Below are positions 5,642 to 7,917 of a stretch of DNA of 7,917 bases, piece by piece (the stretch's first letter is position 1; the number at the start of each line of letters is the position of its first letter). A program made the position numbers and the translations under genes. The DNA is from an uncultured Collinsella sp. (GTDB lineage Bacteria; Actinomycetota; Coriobacteriia; Coriobacteriales; Coriobacteriaceae). The stretch covers positions 1 through 7,917 of the forward strand of contig CABSBK010000040.1 of assembly GCA_902475865.1 (NCBI GenBank), written 5' to 3'. Under the pieces are notes generated by a model, which worked only from the letters and a program-made list of their open reading frames with translations, had not been told where the DNA came from and made no database searches.

Positions 5642-5676
5642 AAGGCCTCGGCTCGCACCAAACGAGTCGAGGCCTT
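5642..5676. terminator. Bidirectional terminator between convergent genes
   Basis: Bases 5642-5655 pair with 5663-5676 in a 14-bp stem (one G-T pair) with a CACCAAA loop. It lies between ecfT (plus) and the racemase (minus), which converge here. Read on the minus strand the stem runs into CCTTTTGAATTT, a fair T-tract. On the plus strand the tail is weaker (TTACTGTT). Between this and the racemase stop, ACCTG (5709-5713) and CAGGT (5725-5729) form a second, weaker hairpin around CTTTTTG. Confidence 0.8.
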
Positions 5677-5735
5677 ACTGTTCCCCCAGATAAAACCTAC
5701 CAAAATAAACCTGTCCCTTTTTGGCAGGTCGAGGG

Positions 5736-6482
5736 CTACAGGCGGTAGGGGGCGCCGCTGCGGATGATGGATTCGCGCACCAGGACGTCCATGGCGTCAA
5801 GGGTAATCTCGGGCATCTCTCGGTACTTTTTCAGCACCGAGAGCTCGGTGCAGGCCAGAATGACGCGGTCGCAGCCGCTGCGGGCGAACTCCCACATCAC
5901 GCGGTCAAACTTGTCCATATCGGGCTCGCGTCCGGCCTTCACGTCATCATAAATCAGCGACATCACGTCGGCCTGGCGCTTCTCGCTGGGATAGACGACC
6001 TCGACGCCCGCGGCCTCGCACTCGCGCCCGTAGACGCCGGCACCCACGGTGCCGTCGGTGCCCATGATGCCAATCTTGCGCACCGGCTCGGACGGCATGC
6101 TCAGGTTGGGATCGAACTCGCACTCCCCCATCACCGCGCCCGCCAGGGCATAGCGCACCGACTCACGCGGCATGTGGATAATCGGCACCTTGGTAAACGA
6201 CTGAATCTGGTCGTAGAAGTAGTGCGATGTGTTGCAGGGAATGGCGATATGAGCACAGCCCAGCCCCTCGAGCGCCCGCGCACATTCCTTCATGGTCGCC
6301 AGCAGCTCGGCATGCTCGCCGGTCTTGATGGCCAGCGTACGGTCGGGCATGGTCGACTTGGAAAGTACCACCATGTCGATATGCTCCTGATCACAGGTAG
6401 CAGCCGTATGACGCACGACCTGGTCGTAGTAATACGACGTGGCCTCAGCGCCCATGCCGCCGATAACTCCCAGCTTTTCCAT
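5736..6482 (-). CDS. Aspartate/glutamate-family racemase (predicted aspartate racemase)
   Basis: A 248-residue PLP-independent, cofactor-free amino acid racemase that uses two cysteines to interconvert L and D forms. The start is the ATG at 6482, preceded 5 bases upstream by AAGGAGG (6488-6494 on the plus strand). An in-frame ATG directly abutting the ligase stop (6566) has no ribosome site and would add 28 residues ahead of the family N-terminus MEKLGVIGGMG. Catalytic motifs are IPCNTSH with Cys83 and LACTEL with Cys211; GGMG (8-11) belongs to the conserved N-terminal substrate/phosphate region. The preceding gene is a D-aspartate ligase homologue 84 bp away, the same pairing as in Enterococcus faecium, where the racemase supplies D-Asp for peptidoglycan cross-bridges. 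That context favours aspartate over glutamate, since an essential glutamate racemase would more usually stand alone. Substrate assignment is inference; the family is certain. Confidence 0.9.
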   Translation of the reverse strand: MEKLGVIGGMGAEATSYYYDQVVRHTAATCDQEHIDMVVLSKSTMPDRTLAIKTGEHAELLATMKECARALEGLGCAHIAIPCNTSHYFYDQIQSFTKVPIIHMPRESVRYALAGAVMGECEFDPNLSMPSEPVRKIGIMGTDGTVGAGVYGRECEAAGVEVVYPSEKRQADVMSLIYDDVKAGREPDMDKFDRVMWEFARSGCDRVILACTELSVLKKYREMPEITLDAMDVLVRESIIRSGAPYRL

Positions 6483-6527
6483 CGCCGCCTCCTTGGTGAC
6501 GCCCATGCAATTGCTCGTATCATGCCC

Positions 6528-6557
6528 GCGCCCGTCCGATGCAAACCGGGCGGGCGC
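6528..6557 (-). promoter_or_regulatory. Intercistronic hairpin between ligase and racemase genes
   Basis: GCGCCCGTCCG (6528-6538) pairs with CGGGCGGGCGC (6547-6557) in an 11-bp stem with one G-T pair and an 8-base loop. It occupies the 84-bp gap between the ligase stop and the racemase start. No T-run follows on the minus strand, so it is more likely an mRNA stability or processing element than a terminator, which would let the two genes share a transcript at different levels. Confidence 0.5.
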
Positions 6558-6566
6558 CGCGCTCAT

Positions 6567-7823
6567 CTACTTGTAATACGTCTTGAACAGCTTAAAGTGA
6601 CGCAGCTTGGTGTGCCACATGCGCAACCAGCGGTTAAAGACAAAATCACCCTTCATAAACGAGGGATCGGCGCCCTTGCCCTCCTTGGCAAGACGATGCA
6701 CCTTCGCACGTAGCTCGGGGTCCTTGACATACTTGTCAACGACGCCCATGGGGACGACCATCCACAGCGCCTCGTCCTGCGCCGTCACAAACTCAGGCTC
6801 AAACGGGCGGTTGTACACGTACTCATCCACCACGTATTTGGCAACGTTAAAGCCGCTGTTGGTGACGTAGTAATTACTGCGGCCCTGACGCGTGTTGAAG
6901 TCAAAGAACTTAAACGAACCATCGCGCTGGTCGTACTTGACGTCGAAGTTGGAGAAGCCCGTAAACTTAAGGTCCTCGAGCAACTTGCGCACGCCGCCCA
7001 TGAGCTCATCGTTAGGCTCGGTAATGATGCATGCATGGTTGCCGACGCCGTGAGGCTGGTGCTCCTCGAGCAGCACGTGGCCCAGGCACATCATGCGAAC
7101 CTTGCCGTTGCGGTCGGAATAGCTGGTAAGCACGCGCATGTACTCGTCGTTGCCGGGCACGCGGTCCTGCAAGATGAGATCATCGGTGTAGCCACTGGCG
7201 TACACATCGCGAATGACCTGCTCCAGCTCGGCGCGATCGGCAATCTCGTAGGCCTTCTTCTGGCCCTCGAACTCGTGCTCCCACCACATGATGCCGTCAG
7301 AAGGCTTCAGAATCATCGGGAAAGGGAAGTCGATCTGGTCGAGCACCTCGGCGGAAGCCTCGCCCTGGGCGTTGAGCATCGCCATGGTAAAGGTAAACGT
7401 GTGCGGATAGGGCACACCGTGCTTCTCGCACAGCTCGTAGAAGATCTCCTTCTTCTGGCACTGCTCGAGCATGCTGTAGGGCGCATAGGGCGCGATGACG
7501 TTGGAGGCAAGCTGGCCGGCATCCTGAGCCTGTGCGGCAAGCGCGACGTAGTTATCGCCGCAGCCCATGAGGATAATCTTCTTATCGGGATTGGCCTGTG
7601 CAATGCCGTTGACGGTCTCGATCATGACCGGCATGGTGTCGATATCCACATTGGGCGTATAGTCGATAATCTGGCTGCGGTATGCAGGACCCGTCTGATA
7701 CTTGCCAAAGACCAGGCTCTTGACCTGATACTCCTCGTAGAAGGCGCGCGCCACCGAATAGGCGTTGATATCGCCGCCGAGCAGCACGGGTATAAACTCG
7801 CGCTCAGTAAACTGCAATGCCAT
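6567..7823 (-). CDS. ATP-grasp D-aspartate ligase-like enzyme (peptidoglycan cross-bridge)
   Basis: A 418-residue carboxylate-amine ligase of the ATP-grasp superfamily. ATG 7823 has AGGAAG 5 bases upstream. The pattern of blocks matches the D-aspartate ligase Asl of Enterococcus faecium as I recall it: EFIPVLLGGD (9-18), a G-C-G-D turn (87-90), LKPSDG (172-177) with Lys173 as likely ATP ligand, LQDRVPGND (218-226), the highly characteristic MMCLGH (244-249), TGFSNFD (288-294) and FFDFNTRQGRS (306-316), whose acidic and Asn residues would bind Mg2+. The enterococcal enzyme activates the beta-carboxylate of D-Asp and joins it to the epsilon-amine of Lys3 of the peptidoglycan precursor in the cytoplasm. 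No signal peptide or membrane helix is seen here. The aspartate racemase gene directly downstream supports the same role. The acceptor residue (Lys, ornithine or other) cannot be told from sequence. Some Asl-like proteins make other amide bonds, so the precise substrate is moderately sure. Confidence 0.87.
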   Translation of the reverse strand: MALQFTEREFIPVLLGGDINAYSVARAFYEEYQVKSLVFGKYQTGPAYRSQIIDYTPNVDIDTMPVMIETVNGIAQANPDKKIILMGCGDNYVALAAQAQDAGQLASNVIAPYAPYSMLEQCQKKEIFYELCEKHGVPYPHTFTFTMAMLNAQGEASAEVLDQIDFPFPMILKPSDGIMWWEHEFEGQKKAYEIADRAELEQVIRDVYASGYTDDLILQDRVPGNDEYMRVLTSYSDRNGKVRMMCLGHVLLEEHQPHGVGNHACIITEPNDELMGGVRKLLEDLKFTGFSNFDVKYDQRDGSFKFFDFNTRQGRSNYYVTNSGFNVAKYVVDEYVYNRPFEPEFVTAQDEALWMVVPMGVVDKYVKDPELRAKVHRLAKEGKGADPSFMKGDFVFNRWLRMWHTKLRHFKLFKTYYK

Positions 7824-7879
7824 GGAAACTTCCTATCATCAACTGCCCGTACGATGGGCGGTCTTTATGCAACTTGTTT

Positions 7880-7909
7880 ATTCTAGCGTGCCAAACCGCC
7901 GCTTCCCAA
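7880..7909 (-). promoter_or_regulatory. Promoter of the ligase-racemase operon
   Basis: On the minus strand TTGGGA (7904-7909, 4 of 6 to the -35 consensus) is followed after 18 bp by TAGAAT (7880-7885, 5 of 6 to the -10 consensus). The start of transcription would be near 7873, giving a leader of about 50 bases before the ATG at 7823. A small GCCC/GGGC hairpin (7845-7859) lies in that leader. Confidence 0.6.
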
Positions 7910-7917
7910 AGTTCCAC

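Noticed and set aside
5721..6713. 330-codon open frame on the plus strand over the racemase
   Set aside because: It is His/Leu/Ala-rich with no recognisable domain, and overlaps a gene with conserved catalytic motifs and a good ribosome site on the other strand.
7035..7886. 283-codon open frame on the plus strand over the ligase
   Set aside because: It is a shadow of the ATP-grasp gene, with no motifs and no ribosome site.

Overview
The window looks like chromosomal DNA of a high-GC Gram-positive gut actinobacterium of the Coriobacteriia, most like Collinsella. This is inferred from the GC- and C/G-ending codon use, GGAGG-type ribosome sites, a membrane-anchored C69 dipeptidase, a two-domain ECF ATPase and a D-aspartate ligase. 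No rRNA or tRNA gene, phage gene, insertion sequence or CRISPR array is visible.

Layout. (1) 1-167: AT-rich upstream region with a 9-bp direct repeat, a possible promoter and a 5'UTR hairpin. (2) 168-1967 (+): secreted, C-terminally anchored family C69 dipeptidase, then a GC-rich hairpin. (3) 2054-2297 (+): palindrome, extended -10 promoter, a 22-codon leader peptide with three consecutive Trp codons, and a strong intrinsic terminator with a TTCG loop. This reads as a tryptophan attenuator. (4) 2377-5611 (+): an ECF-type uptake system, made of a TrpP-like S-component, a two-domain ATPase and EcfT. Two sizeable inverted-repeat elements sit between the S-component and the ATPase. The ATPase reading frame is broken near 4107, just where the second nucleotide-binding domain starts, and about 16 codons of that domain are missing. 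(5) 5642-5676: bidirectional terminator between convergent units. (6) 7909-5736 (-): promoter, an ATP-grasp ligase resembling Enterococcus faecium D-aspartate ligase, and an aspartate/glutamate-family racemase.

How the parts work together. In the plus-strand unit, the Trp-rich leader would let the ribosome sense charged tRNA-Trp and terminate transcription before the S-component when tryptophan is plentiful. That fits a tryptophan importer, so regulation and predicted substrate support each other. The ATPase lesion may make this copy non-functional, or it may be an assembly error. In the minus-strand unit, the racemase would make D-aspartate and the ligase would attach it to the peptidoglycan stem peptide, giving a D-Asp cross-bridge module.

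The most notable observation is the attenuator-controlled ECF tryptophan transporter. Next are the internal deletion in its ATPase and the D-Asp ligase/racemase pair.
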